DNA of 64,000 nucleotides from Marihabitans asiaticum (GTDB lineage: Bacteria; Actinomycetota; Actinomycetes; Actinomycetales; Dermatophilaceae): NCBI RefSeq assembly GCF_007828725.1, contig NZ_VIUW01000004.1:294367-358366 (forward strand), written 5' to 3'. A program made the translations under genes and the position numbers. The notes under the pieces are model-generated. The model had not been told where the DNA came from. It made no database searches and saw only the letters and a list, made by a program, of their open reading frames with translations. Positions 11,650 to 19,276 of the stretch are shown here, piece after piece. Numbering within the stretch: position 1 is the stretch's first letter; every line of letters begins with the position of its first letter.

Positions 11650-12023
11650 TGGTTCTCCTCGTTCTGTGGCTCGGCACCGGTCTGCGTCGCGTCACCGCGC
11701 TCGATGGTGGGTGCCTGGGTCGTACCGTACCGGAGCCAGATGGTGTAGAGCGAAAGCACCATGCCGCCCACGACTCCGAGGGGCAGGAAGGCGCCGGTCC
11801 CGAGCCAGGCGTCGAGCAGCCAGCCGATGCCGCCGAAGAGCAGGGGGCCGGTGATGAGGTAGGCGATCACCGTCGCCCCGAGAGCGTCGGCCTGCGCGGC
11901 CGGGTGCGGGTCCTCACCGGTCGTCCAGGCGAGGTCGACGTTCGAGACGTCCTTCTTGGTCACCAGGCGGGGTGCCGGAGCGGCGTCCGGGCGCTCCGTA
12001 GCCCGCGGGCGAAGGGGGGTCAT
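11646..12023 (-). CDS. AtpZ/AtpI-type small membrane protein
   Basis: The product of 125 residues has two membrane helices in its middle (GATVIAYLITGPLLFGGIGWLLD and LGVVGGMVLSLYTIWLRYG), with polar ends. This is the AtpZ/AtpI-type arrangement; such proteins assist Fo assembly or ion uptake for ATP synthase. The ATG at 12023 overlaps the stop of the upstream atpI-like gene (ATGA), and its own stop overlaps the start of atpB. The first codons read MTPLR because the recurrent ACCCCCCTTCGC motif lies directly on the start codon. Confidence 0.85.
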   Translation of the reverse strand: MTPLRPRATERPDAAPAPRLVTKKDVSNVDLAWTTGEDPHPAAQADALGATVIAYLITGPLLFGGIGWLLDAWLGTGAFLPLGVVGGMVLSLYTIWLRYGTTQAPTIERGDATQTGAEPQNEENQ

Positions 12024-12442
12024 CGCGCCTCCTCCTGCGGGTAGAGGGGGTGCCGGGCCCTGGCGTAGCCGCTGATCTGACCGATCTGCAGCAGGACCGT
12101 CTGGACGATCGCGCAGACCGCGAAGGCGGGGCCGTCCAGCCACTCCTGGCCGCGCACGACGAGGAGCACCCCGACGAGCAGGATCAGCTGACCGATGTAG
12201 ACGACGAAGGCTCCCGGGAGGGTCAGTCCGGCATTGCCGCGGATGATGAAGGACATCCCGATCACGCCCAGGAGGATCACTGCGAAGGCGGCGAGCGCAC
12301 CGGCCAGCGCGCTGTAGCCGGCCTTCTCCCCCGCGAGCGCCCAGGCCGCCGTGGCGAGGACGAGCGTGCCGAGGCAACCGGTCAGCACGACCCCACGGAG
12401 CATGCCCTCGACAGGGCTGCTCGCGGCGGTGCGGTGACTCAT
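12020..12442 (-). CDS. atpI: AtpI-like membrane protein, first gene of the atp cluster
   Basis: The 140-residue product has four hydrophobic helices, in pairs (LRGVVLTGCLGTLVLATAAWAL to FAVILLGVIGMSFII, then FVVYIGQLILLVGVLLVV to VCAIVQTVLLQIG). This fits the UncI/AtpI family, which helps assemble the c-ring. It starts at ATG 12442 and is coupled by an ATGA overlap to the AtpZ-like gene. A near-perfect CRP/GlxR-type palindrome lies 78 bp upstream of its start, so this is probably the first gene of the regulated atp operon. The symbol is by position and fold. Confidence 0.75.
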   Translation of the reverse strand: MSHRTAASSPVEGMLRGVVLTGCLGTLVLATAAWALAGEKAGYSALAGALAAFAVILLGVIGMSFIIRGNAGLTLPGAFVVYIGQLILLVGVLLVVRGQEWLDGPAFAVCAIVQTVLLQIGQISGYARARHPLYPQEEAR

Positions 12443-12519
12443 CGTGGTCCTCGGGACGGCAGGGGTGGGGGCGATGATGACGGGGTCGGACGCGGCGCTC
12501 GGGGGCCGCTTCCGGTGCT

Positions 12520-12535
12520 TGTGAAAGTTATCACA
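12520..12535 (-). promoter_or_regulatory. CRP/GlxR-type operator upstream of atpI
   Basis: The sequence TGTGA-N6-TCACA is a perfect match to the cAMP-receptor-protein/GlxR consensus. It sits within a larger 10-bp perfect inverted repeat (GTGCTTGTGA, 12515-12524, with TCACAAGCAC, 12531-12540). It is 78 bp before atpI and directly after the stop of the wecA-like gene. CRP/GlxR control of atp operons is known in corynebacteria and mycobacteria. The hairpin might also terminate wecA. Confidence 0.6.
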
Positions 12536-12540
12536 AGCAC

Positions 12541-13677
12541 CTAGGAGTGCACACGTTGGCCCGACTCGTCGAAGGTCTTGGGCCGGTGCCCCGGGGCCGA
12601 GTACCGGGGCAGCCAGAGGGTGAGCATGATCGCGACGAGCAGGAGGACGGTCACCCCGATCGCCGCCACCGGCGCCGGCAGCACGACGAAGCTCACCGAG
12701 CCGGCCGCCACGACGAGAGCCCACCACCAGAGGATGAGGACCGCGCGCCGATGACCGTGCCCGATCTGCAGCATGCGGTGGTGCAGATGCCCGGCGTCGG
12801 GGTGGAAGGGGCTCTGCCCGCGCGCGGTGCGGCGGACGACCGCCCAGACGACGTCGAGGAGTGGCAGCAGCATGATCGCGATCGGGACGAGCAGCGGCAG
12901 GATCGTCGCGGCGACCTTGTTGGAGCTGACGTCGGTCGGGTTGACCGCGCCGGTGGTGCTGATGGTCGCGGCCGCGAGGAGCAGGCCGAGCAGGAGGGCG
13001 CCGCTGTCTCCCATGAAGAGCCGTGCGGGGTAGAAGTTGTGCGGCAGGAACCCCAGGCAGCACCCGAGCAGCGCCGCCGAGATGAAGGCGGCGGAGGAGA
13101 AGACGTTGGGCGGGTTGTACGAGGCGGAGATGAGATAGCTGTAGACGAAGAAGGCGCCGGCCGCGACGGCCACGATCCCGGCGGCGAGACCGTCCAGCCC
13201 GTCGATGAAGTTCACCGCGTTGATCGAGAGGATGACGACGAAGATCGTCAGCAGCACGAGCAACGGCTCGGGGAGCACGGTCATGACCCCTAGTGGCAGC
13301 GAGAAGAACTGCACCCCGCTGAAGGCCATCACGCCGGCCGCGACGAGCTGGCCGCCGAGCTTGGTCGCCGGGTCCAGCTCGTAGAGGTCGTCTACCGCTC
13401 CGACGAGGCAGACCACCGCGCCGGCGGCGAGCACCCCGACCAGTTCGGCGGTCTCGAAGACCTGGGAGATGAAGGGCAGGCGCCATGCGAGCAGAGTCGC
13501 GGCGGCGTACCCCACGAGGATCGCGACCCCGCCGAGCCGCGGGATCGGCACCTGGTGCACGTCGCGGTCGCGGACCGGCGTGTATGCCCCGGCCCGCACC
13601 GCGACAGCCCGCATGAGCGGCACGGCGAGATAGGTCGTGGCGAGCGCCACGAGCACGATGAGGATGTACTCACGCAC
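12541..13677 (-). CDS. wecA: Polyprenyl-phosphate sugar-1-phosphate transferase, WecA/MraY family
   Basis: This integral membrane enzyme moves a sugar-1-phosphate, usually GlcNAc-1-P, from a UDP-sugar to decaprenyl or undecaprenyl phosphate, the first step of cell-wall linkage unit or glycan synthesis. The 378-residue protein has about eleven membrane helices. Cytoplasmic motifs are VHQVPIPRLGGVAIL, LVGAVDDLYEL (Mg-binding aspartates), NAVNFIDGLDGLAAG and RLFMGDSGALLLG. The HLHHRML motif is near the C-terminus. Its place between glyA and atpI matches Rv1302 in mycobacteria. It lies 35 bp after glyA. Confidence 0.92.
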   Translation of the reverse strand: MREYILIVLVALATTYLAVPLMRAVAVRAGAYTPVRDRDVHQVPIPRLGGVAILVGYAAATLLAWRLPFISQVFETAELVGVLAAGAVVCLVGAVDDLYELDPATKLGGQLVAAGVMAFSGVQFFSLPLGVMTVLPEPLLVLLTIFVVILSINAVNFIDGLDGLAAGIVAVAAGAFFVYSYLISASYNPPNVFSSAAFISAALLGCCLGFLPHNFYPARLFMGDSGALLLGLLLAAATISTTGAVNPTDVSSNKVAATILPLLVPIAIMLLPLLDVVWAVVRRTARGQSPFHPDAGHLHHRMLQIGHGHRRAVLILWWWALVVAAGSVSFVVLPAPVAAIGVTVLLLVAIMLTLWLPRYSAPGHRPKTFDESGQRVHS

Positions 13678-13712
13678 CCGCCCTCACCCCAGTCACGATC
13701 AACTCAGGCCCG

Positions 13713-14990
13713 TCAGCGCGGGTACGCGGGGAAGGCCTCGACCAGCTCGGTGACCCCGGCTCGCACCTCGCGGCTGACCGTGCCGTCGGGGTCGCCGTCG
13801 CCCTCGGTGACGGCCTTGTGGATGAGGTCGGCGACGGTGGCCATCTGCTCGGTGCCCATCCCCTGGGTGGTGAGGCACGCGGTGCCGACCCGGATGCCGG
13901 AGGCGATGCCCGGCTTCTGCGGGTCGTTGGGGATCGCGTTCTTGTTCAGCACGATCCCGGCGGCGTCGCAGCGCGCCTCGGCGTCCTTGCCCGTGACCTC
14001 GACCGGCTGGAGGTCGACGAGCGCGAGGTGGGTGTCGGTGCCTCCGGTGGTCGGCCGCATCCCGTGCTCGGTGAGCCCGCTGGCGAGCGCCTGGGCGTTG
14101 GTGATGACGTCGCGGGCGTACTGCGCGTACTCCGGGGTCGCGCACTCCTTGAAGTTCACCGCCTTGGCGGCGATCGTGTGCATCTGCGGGCCCCCCTGCA
14201 TCATCGGGAAGACCGCCTTGTCCAGCGCCGCCGCGTGCTCTTCCTTGCACACGAGCGCACCGGAGCGCGGCCCGCGCAGCACCTTGTGCGTGGTGAAGGT
14301 GACGACGTCGGCGTGCGGCACCGGGCTGGGGATCGCCTTGCCGGCGACGAGCCCGATGAAGTGCGCGGCGTCGACCCAGAAGACCGCGCCGACCTCGTCG
14401 GCGATGGCCCGGATCCGCTCGAAGTCGATCAGCCTCGGGATCGCCGACCCGCCGGCGCAGATCAGCTTGGGCCGCTCCTCCTTCGCGAGCCGCTCGATCT
14501 CGTCGTAGTCGACGTCCTCGGTGTCCGGGTGTACCCCGTAGTGCACGGCGTCGAACCACTTGCCGGAGAAGGAGACCTTCGTCCCGTGGGTGAGGTGACC
14601 TCCGTGCGGCAGCGACATCGCGAGCAGCTTCTCCCCGGGCTTGAGGAAGGCGCCGTACACCGCCTGGTTGGCGCTCGCCCCGGAGTGGGCCTGGACGTTG
14701 GCGTGCTCGGCGTCGAAGAGGGTCTTGCAGCGCTCGATCGCCAGCTCCTCGGCCTTGTCGACCTCGGAGCACCCGCCGTAGTAACGCCGGCCGGGATAGC
14801 CCTCGGCGTACTTGTTCGACAGGGTCGAGCCGAGCGCGGTGAGCACCTCGGGCGAGGACAGGTTCTCGCTGGCGATGAGCTGCAGCCCCGAGCGGATCCG
14901 GCCCAGCTCGGAGAGCAGGACGTCGGCGACCTCGGGGTCGAAGTCCCGCAGGGCGGCGTAGTCGGAGCCGTAGAAGGTGTCGTCGGTCAT
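13713..14990 (-). CDS. glyA: Serine hydroxymethyltransferase
   Basis: GlyA converts serine and tetrahydrofolate to glycine and methylene-tetrahydrofolate in the cytoplasm. The 425-residue length is normal. SGLQLIASENLSSPEVL is the family N-terminal block, HSGASANQAVY follows, and the PLP-binding lysine is K236 in TFTTHKVLRGPRSG. The start overlaps the tsaC stop as ATGA. It lies in a conserved actinobacterial run between tsaC and the wecA-like gene. Confidence 0.97.
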   Translation of the reverse strand: MTDDTFYGSDYAALRDFDPEVADVLLSELGRIRSGLQLIASENLSSPEVLTALGSTLSNKYAEGYPGRRYYGGCSEVDKAEELAIERCKTLFDAEHANVQAHSGASANQAVYGAFLKPGEKLLAMSLPHGGHLTHGTKVSFSGKWFDAVHYGVHPDTEDVDYDEIERLAKEERPKLICAGGSAIPRLIDFERIRAIADEVGAVFWVDAAHFIGLVAGKAIPSPVPHADVVTFTTHKVLRGPRSGALVCKEEHAAALDKAVFPMMQGGPQMHTIAAKAVNFKECATPEYAQYARDVITNAQALASGLTEHGMRPTTGGTDTHLALVDLQPVEVTGKDAEARCDAAGIVLNKNAIPNDPQKPGIASGIRVGTACLTTQGMGTEQMATVADLIHKAVTEGDGDPDGTVSREVRAGVTELVEAFPAYPR

Positions 14991-15802
14991 CGGTCGTCCT
15001 CGCTGTCGTGGTTCGGTGCGGTCGGGTCGTCTGGCGAAGGGGGTGAGTTGCCGTTCGTCTGAGGTTCCCCGGGGATCTGCGAAGGGGGCGGGTTGCCGTT
15101 CGTCTGAGGTTCCCCGGGGATCTGCGAAGGGGGGTGAGCCGGCGCGCTGGTGCCGGCCGGCTCGGTGCTGCCCTCATCGAAGACCGAGATCACCTGGGCC
15201 TCGGTGATCACCCCTTCGCGCAGGATGGTCGGCGCCTCACCGGTGCAGTCGACGATGGTCGAGGGGAATCCCTCGCTCCGCGGGCCGGCGTCGAGGTAGA
15301 CGGAGACGGCGGACCCGAGCTGGGTGGCCGCGTCGAGCACGGTCCGGGCGGGCGTCTCGCCGGTCTGGTTGGCGCTCGTGACCGCCATCGGGCCGGTCTC
15401 GCGAAGGACCTCGAGGGCGACCTCGTCGTCGGGCATTCGCAGGGCCACCGTGCCGTCGGTGTCGCCGAGGTCCCAGTGCAGCGAGCGCTGCGCGTCGAGG
15501 ACGACGGTCAGCGGGCCCGGCCAGTACTGCTCGACCAGGTCTCGCACCCACGGCGGGATGTTGCGGGCCAGGCCGTCGAGGGTGCGCTGGTCGGGGACGA
15601 GCACCGGCGGCGGCTTCTCCCTCCCCCTCCCCTTCGCCTCGAGCACGGCCCGGACGGCCTCGGGAGAGAAGGCATCGCAGCCCACGCCGTAGACGGTGTC
15701 GGTCGGGATGACCACGACCTCCCCGCGCCGGACGGCGTCGACGGTGGCAGAGACTGCCTCGCCACGGGAGGTCTCGGAGGTGGCATCGACGACCGGGCTC
15801 AT
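14987..15802 (-). CDS. tsaC: Threonylcarbamoyl-AMP synthase with a repeat-encoded C-terminal tail
   Basis: TsaC/Sua5 makes threonylcarbamoyl-AMP from threonine, bicarbonate and ATP for the t6A37 modification of tRNAs. Residues 1 to about 210 form a complete YrdC domain: VVIPTDTVYGVGCDAF, WPGPLTVVLDA, VALRMPDD and MAVTSANQTGE. The last 50 or so residues are unusual. [13 protein letters not shown] appears twice in tandem and is followed by a Pro/Asp/Ser tail, exactly where the DNA carries two copies of the interspersed 45-bp repeat. The tail is probably unstructured and acquired. The ATG at 15802 has AGGGTGG five bases ahead; a GTG three codons earlier is possible. The stop overlaps glyA. Confidence 0.92.
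   Translation of the reverse strand: MSPVVDATSETSRGEAVSATVDAVRRGEVVVIPTDTVYGVGCDAFSPEAVRAVLEAKGRGREKPPPVLVPDQRTLDGLARNIPPWVRDLVEQYWPGPLTVVLDAQRSLHWDLGDTDGTVALRMPDDEVALEVLRETGPMAVTSANQTGETPARTVLDAATQLGSAVSVYLDAGPRSEGFPSTIVDCTGEAPTILREGVITEAQVISVFDEGSTEPAGTSAPAHPPSQIPGEPQTNGNPPPSQIPGEPQTNGNSPPSPDDPTAPNHDSEDDR
15032..15135 (+). repeat. Two tandem copies of the 45-bp CGAAGGGG repeat inside the tsaC 3' end
   Basis: CGAAGGGG motifs at 15035, 15079 and 15125 are separated by GTCTGAGGTTCCCCGGGGAT-type blocks. The period is 44-46 bp. The unit is the same as the array at 32213-32456 but is here translated as part of TsaC on the minus strand. Confidence 0.85.
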
Positions 15803-15831
15803 GGGGGCCACCCTATGGCCCCCGGACGAGA

Positions 15832-15876
15832 CTGATCTCTGAGGTGCGCCGAGGCCCGGCGCACCTCAGGGATCAG
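15832..15876 (-). terminator. Hairpin terminator between the 27-residue gene and tsaC
   Basis: Arms of about 20 bp with one mismatch (CTGAGGTGCGCC at 15839-15850 and GGCGCACCTCAG at 15858-15869, extended outward by CTGATC/GATCAG) form a strong stem. It lies downstream of the small membrane gene and upstream of tsaC. Confidence 0.7.
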
Positions 15877-15882
15877 CGGTGC

Positions 15883-15966
15883 TCAGATCGCGGACAGGAT
15901 CCAGATCACGAGCGCGATGACGAGCAGCACGCCGACAATCGTCCAGATCGTTCCAGAACCACGCAT
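15883..15966 (-). CDS. 27-residue single-helix membrane peptide
   Basis: This very short ORF encodes MRGSGTIWTIVGVLL followed by VIALVIWILSAI, which is one continuous hydrophobic helix after four N-terminal residues. The ATG is preceded by GAGAGGAG at good spacing, and the stop is followed by a strong hairpin, so it looks like a real transcribed gene. It lies between prmC (110 bp upstream) and tsaC. I do not recognise a function; small helices of this kind often modulate larger membrane proteins. Confidence 0.65.
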   Translation of the reverse strand: MRGSGTIWTIVGVLLVIALVIWILSAI

Positions 15967-16075
15967 CAGGGGACTCCTCTCGTTGGTGACATGGTTGTCA
16001 CACTGGTAACCCTGGCATCTTCCGGGCCGGAGGCGGGGCTTTCGGGCAGGGCAGTTCGCGGCCCGTCGTCGCAGG

Positions 16076-17017
16076 TCAGCCAGGCCTGCTGGCGCCGATC
16101 CTCCGAGCGCTGAGCGCGCGGGGCTTGCCGGCGAGGTCGCGGTGATCGGTGACCTCGCTCCAGACCCCGGTCGCGTTGAGCGCTTCCGGGAGGGTCTCAC
16201 CCTGGGTGTCCGCGTGCTCCATCACGAGCACCCCGTCCGGACTCAGCAGCCGGGCAGCCGTGGCGGCCACCGCTCGTGGCACGGCCAGCCCGTCGGCGCT
16301 GCGGCCGTACAGCGCGATCTGCGGGTCGTGCTCGGCAACCTCGGGGTCGATCGGCACGGCGGAGTCCGGGATGTAGGGCGGGTTGCTCAGGACGAGGTCG
16401 ACGGCGCCGAGCAGGTCCGCGAGGTGCGGCACTGCCGCCGGAGCGGCGCCGGCATCGGCCTGCACCACCTCGACCGGCAGCCCCGTCCGCTCGACGTTGT
16501 GCCGGGCCCAGGCGAGTGCCTCCTCGCTCAGCTCGACGGCGACCACCCGGGCGCCCGGGATCTCGTCGGCGGCAGCCAGGGCGAGCGCCCCGGACCCCGT
16601 GCACAGGTCGACGACCACCGGCCCTCGCTCCCGGACGTGATGGCTCCGGCGATCGGCGTGGGCGGAGCGCTGCGACGAGCCTCGAAGGGCCGCCAGCCCC
16701 AGGTCGATGAGCAGCTCGGTCTCCGGCCGCGGCACGAAGACCCCCGGCCCGACCGCCAGCTCGAGCCGCCGGAAGCCCGCAACCCCCGTGAGGTGCTGCA
16801 GCGGCACGCGCCGGGCGCGCTCGTCGACGAGGTCGACCAGCCGCGTGCGTGCGTCATCGCTCAGCTCTCGCCCGAGGAGCAGGGCCCGCTCGACCTCGCC
16901 GCGGTCCAGCCCGAGCACATGCCCGGCGAGGAGCACCGCATCGACGCGGGGGGTGGGGACGCCGGCCCCGGCCAGACGGTCGGTCGCCTCGTCGACGGCC
17001 GCGCGAAGGGGGGTCAC
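16076..17017 (-). CDS. prmC: Release-factor glutamine N5-methyltransferase
   Basis: PrmC methylates the glutamine of the GGQ motif of RF1 and RF2 using S-adenosylmethionine. The 313-residue protein has the N-terminal helical release-factor-binding domain with [12 protein letters not shown]. The SAM-binding motif [13 protein letters not shown] is near residue 135, and the catalytic NPPY is at 212-215. An insert of about 20 His/Arg-rich residues ([19 protein letters not shown]) lies just before the SAM motif. The GTG start overlaps the prfA stop, so enzyme and substrate are translationally coupled. The first codons (MTPLR) coincide with the recurrent CCCCTTCG motif. Confidence 0.95.
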   Translation of the reverse strand: MTPLRAAVDEATDRLAGAGVPTPRVDAVLLAGHVLGLDRGEVERALLLGRELSDDARTRLVDLVDERARRVPLQHLTGVAGFRRLELAVGPGVFVPRPETELLIDLGLAALRGSSQRSAHADRRSHHVRERGPVVVDLCTGSGALALAAADEIPGARVVAVELSEEALAWARHNVERTGLPVEVVQADAGAAPAAVPHLADLLGAVDLVLSNPPYIPDSAVPIDPEVAEHDPQIALYGRSADGLAVPRAVAATAARLLSPDGVLVMEHADTQGETLPEALNATGVWSEVTDHRDLAGKPRALSARRIGASRPG

Positions 17018-18090
17018 TCGCCGAGAGCGGCCAGCCGGGCAGCCTCGTCGGCCTCGACGGCCGAGTCGAGGACGGCGTCGAGGTCACCGTCGAGGACGGT
17101 GTCGAGGTTGTGCGCCTTGTAGCCGGTGCGGTGGTCGGAGATCCGGTTCTCGGGGAAGTTGTAGGTGCGGATCCGCTCGCTGCGGTCGACGGTGCGCACC
17201 TGCGTCGAGCGCGCCTGGGCATCGGCCTCGGCCCGCTCGTCCATGGCCATCTGGTGCAGCCGCGCCTTGAGCACGCGCATCGCGGACTCCTTGTTCTGCA
17301 GCTGGCTCTTCTCGTTCTGGCAGGAGACGACGACCCCGGTCGGCAGGTGGGTGATCCGCACCGCCGAGTCGGTGGTGTTGACGCTCTGCCCGCCCGGCCC
17401 GGAGGAGCGGTAGACGTCGATCTTGAGGTCGTTCGGGCCGATCTCGACCTCGGCCACGTCACCGACGTCCGGCATCACCCACACCCCGGCCGCCGAGGTG
17501 TGGATCCGGCCCTGGCTCTCGGTGACGGGGACTCGTTGGACCCGGTGCACTCCCCCTTCGTACTTCAGGCGCGCCCAGGGCGCCTCCCCCGGCGCGGGCG
17601 TTCCCCGGCTGGAGATGGCGACCTGCACGTCCTTGTAGCCGCCGAGGTCGGACTCGGTCGAGTCGAGGATCTCGGTGCGCCAGCCGCGCCGCTCCGCGTG
17701 CCGGAGGTACATCCGCAGGAGGTCACCGGCGAAGAGGGCCGACTCCTCCCCCCCTTCGCCCGCCTTGACCTCGAGGATCACGTCCCGGTCGTCGTCGGGG
17801 TCGCGCGGGATGAGCAGGCGGCGCAGTCGGTCCTCGGCACGCTCGAGCCGCTCCTGCAGCGCCGGGACCTCCTCGGCGAAGGCGGGGTCCTCCGCCGCCA
17901 GCTCACGGGCGGCCTCGAGGTCGTCGGTCGCGGCCCGCCACTCGGTGTGTGCGGCGACGACCGGGCCCAGGGCGGCGTAGCGGGTGTTGACCTCACGCAG
18001 CCGGTCGGGGTCACCGACGACCGCGGGGTCGGCGAGCTGCGCCTCGAGTGCGGCGTGCTCGTCGACGAGCGACCGGGCGGAGTCGAGCAC
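17014..18090 (-). CDS. prfA: Peptide chain release factor 1
   Basis: RF1 reads UAA and UAG stop codons and triggers peptide release. The 358-residue protein has the codon-recognition tripeptide PVT at 188-190 followed by [10 protein letters not shown]. The catalytic GGQ is at 233-235 in [20 protein letters not shown]. The GTG start at 18090 gives the usual N-terminus [15 protein letters not shown]. It follows rpmE after a strong terminator and is coupled to prmC by a four-base overlap. The alanine of the common PAT tripeptide is valine here, a mild variation. Confidence 0.97.
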   Translation of the reverse strand: MLDSARSLVDEHAALEAQLADPAVVGDPDRLREVNTRYAALGPVVAAHTEWRAATDDLEAARELAAEDPAFAEEVPALQERLERAEDRLRRLLIPRDPDDDRDVILEVKAGEGGEESALFAGDLLRMYLRHAERRGWRTEILDSTESDLGGYKDVQVAISSRGTPAPGEAPWARLKYEGGVHRVQRVPVTESQGRIHTSAAGVWVMPDVGDVAEVEIGPNDLKIDVYRSSGPGGQSVNTTDSAVRITHLPTGVVVSCQNEKSQLQNKESAMRVLKARLHQMAMDERAEADAQARSTQVRTVDRSERIRTYNFPENRISDHRTGYKAHNLDTVLDGDLDAVLDSAVEADEAARLAALGE

Positions 18091-18116
18091 GGTGAGATTC
18101 CCCTTCGATAGACGAA

Positions 18117-18149
18117 ACGCGCCGACCAGCGCGGGGCTGGTCGGCGCGT
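18117..18149 (-). terminator. Terminator hairpin after rpmE
   Basis: ACGCGCCGACCAGC (18117-18130) and GCTGGTCGGCGCGT (18136-18149) form a perfect 14-bp stem with a five-base loop. It lies 10 bp downstream of the rpmE stop and upstream of prfA. There is no T-run, as is common in high-GC actinobacteria. Confidence 0.8.
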
Positions 18150-18159
18150 GCCGGTGGTG

Positions 18160-18372
18160 CTACTTGGCGGCCTGGCCGTAGCGCTTCTGGAAGCGGGCCA
18201 CGCGGCCACCGGAGTCCATGAGCTTCTGCTTGCCGGTGTAGAAGGGGTGGCAGTTGCTGCACACCTCGGCGTGGATGCGACCGCTCGGGGCGGTGCTGCG
18301 GGTGGTGAACGTGTTGCCACAGGTGCAGGTCACCGTGGTCTGCGCGTACTCCGGGTGGATGTCCTTCTTCAC
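18160..18372 (-). CDS. rpmE: Ribosomal protein bL31, zinc-binding form
   Basis: bL31 links the two ribosomal subunits. The 70-residue product starts [20 protein letters not shown] at a GTG with AAGGAG nine bases ahead. Cysteines at 16 and 18 and the CSNC pair at 38 and 41 make the zinc-containing (C+) form, which stores zinc and is replaced by a zinc-free paralogue under limitation. It ends with [13 protein letters not shown]. Its position next to prfA is typical. Confidence 0.96.
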   Translation of the reverse strand: MKKDIHPEYAQTTVTCTCGNTFTTRSTAPSGRIHAEVCSNCHPFYTGKQKLMDSGGRVARFQKRYGQAAK

Positions 18373-18576
18373 GTGCGTCTCCTTGGATGTCATCCGGGTC
18401 GACGGGCCCATCGCATCTGATGGTCGTGCGATGCAGACCCTGCGCGTGCCTCGGCGGAGGTGCGCCAGTCGTGAACCGGTCCAACGGGTGATTCTGCCAG
18501 AGGTCCTGGCTCGGTCCATAACTCGCGGCCGCCCGTCGGCATTCCCGCTCGATGAGGAGTGCGGCATCATCGGGGC

Positions 18577-19143
18577 ATGGCTCGTCGACCGCTGCGCCGC
18601 GAACGCCCCGCCGCCGTGCCCACGGCCGACGGGCCGGTGCCCGGATCTCAGGTCCGCCTCGCCGGCCCCTCCGACATCGGGACGGTCATCGAGCTGCGGC
18701 ACCTGATGTTCGAGGCGATGGGGACCCCGGCCGAGCAGCTCCTCGATCCGGGGTGGCGCAGCGAGGCAACGCGCTGGTTGCAGCTGCACCTCGAGGACCC
18801 CCGTACCGCTGTCGTCGTCGCCACCGCCGGTGGCGCGGTCGTTTCGTGCGCCATGGGCCAGGTCGTCGACCTCATGCCCTCGCCGGTACGGCGTGGCGAC
18901 GCCGGTGGCCTGCTCACCAACGTCGCGACCTTCCCCAGCCATCGCCGGCTCGGTCTGTCGGAGGCCTGTGTCCAGGCGGTGATCGGCTGGTTCCGCGAGT
19001 GCACCGCCGTCGAGGTGGTCACCCTCAACGCGACCGAGGAGGGTTCTGCGATGTACGAGCGGCTCGGCTTCGAGGTCAGCACCTTCCCCGAGATGCGCTG
19101 CCGCCTGGACCGCTCGGCCGCCCCTGAAGAGGACGACGCCTGA
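18577..19143 (+). CDS. GNAT family N-acetyltransferase
   Basis: The roughly 188-residue product has one GNAT fold: [24 protein letters not shown] at its start, [21 protein letters not shown] as the core strands, and [20 protein letters not shown] as the acetyl-CoA loop (RxxG replaced by RRLG). [16 protein letters not shown] is the C-terminal motif. The substrate cannot be told from sequence. I favour ATG 18577; a GTG at 18559 would add six residues. The stop codon TGA is the first part of a 45-bp interspersed repeat, so the gene runs straight into the repeat. Confidence 0.85.
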   Translation: MARRPLRRERPAAVPTADGPVPGSQVRLAGPSDIGTVIELRHLMFEAMGTPAEQLLDPGWRSEATRWLQLHLEDPRTAVVVATAGGAVVSCAMGQVVDLMPSPVRRGDAGGLLTNVATFPSHRRLGLSEACVQAVIGWFRECTAVEVVTLNATEEGSAMYERLGFEVSTFPEMRCRLDRSAAPEEDDA

Positions 19144-19215
19144 GGTTCCCCGGGGATCTGCGAAGGGGAAGGCGACCGTTCGTCTGAGGTTCCCCGGGGA
19201 TCTGCGAAGGGAAAG
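19141..19215 (+). repeat. Two copies of the 45-bp interspersed repeat after the GNAT gene
   Basis: CTGAGGTTCCCCGGGGATCT followed by GCGAAGGGG occurs at 19141 and, with GCGAAGGGA, again about 45 bp later. The first copy contributes the GNAT stop codon. It lies between the convergent ends of the GNAT gene and rho. Confidence 0.85.
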
Positions 19216-19261
19216 GCGAAGGAGCCTCGAAGCCGAGTCCGGCCTCGAGGCTCCCCTTCGC
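19216..19261. terminator. Bidirectional hairpin between the GNAT gene and rho
   Basis: GCGAAGGAGCCTCGA (19216-19230) pairs with TCGAGGCTCCCCTTCGC (19245-19261), with a two-base bulge. The ends of the stem are the CGAAGG/CCCCTTCG motif. It serves two convergent genes. Confidence 0.7.
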
Positions 19262-19276
19262 CCGGAGCGGCCCGGG

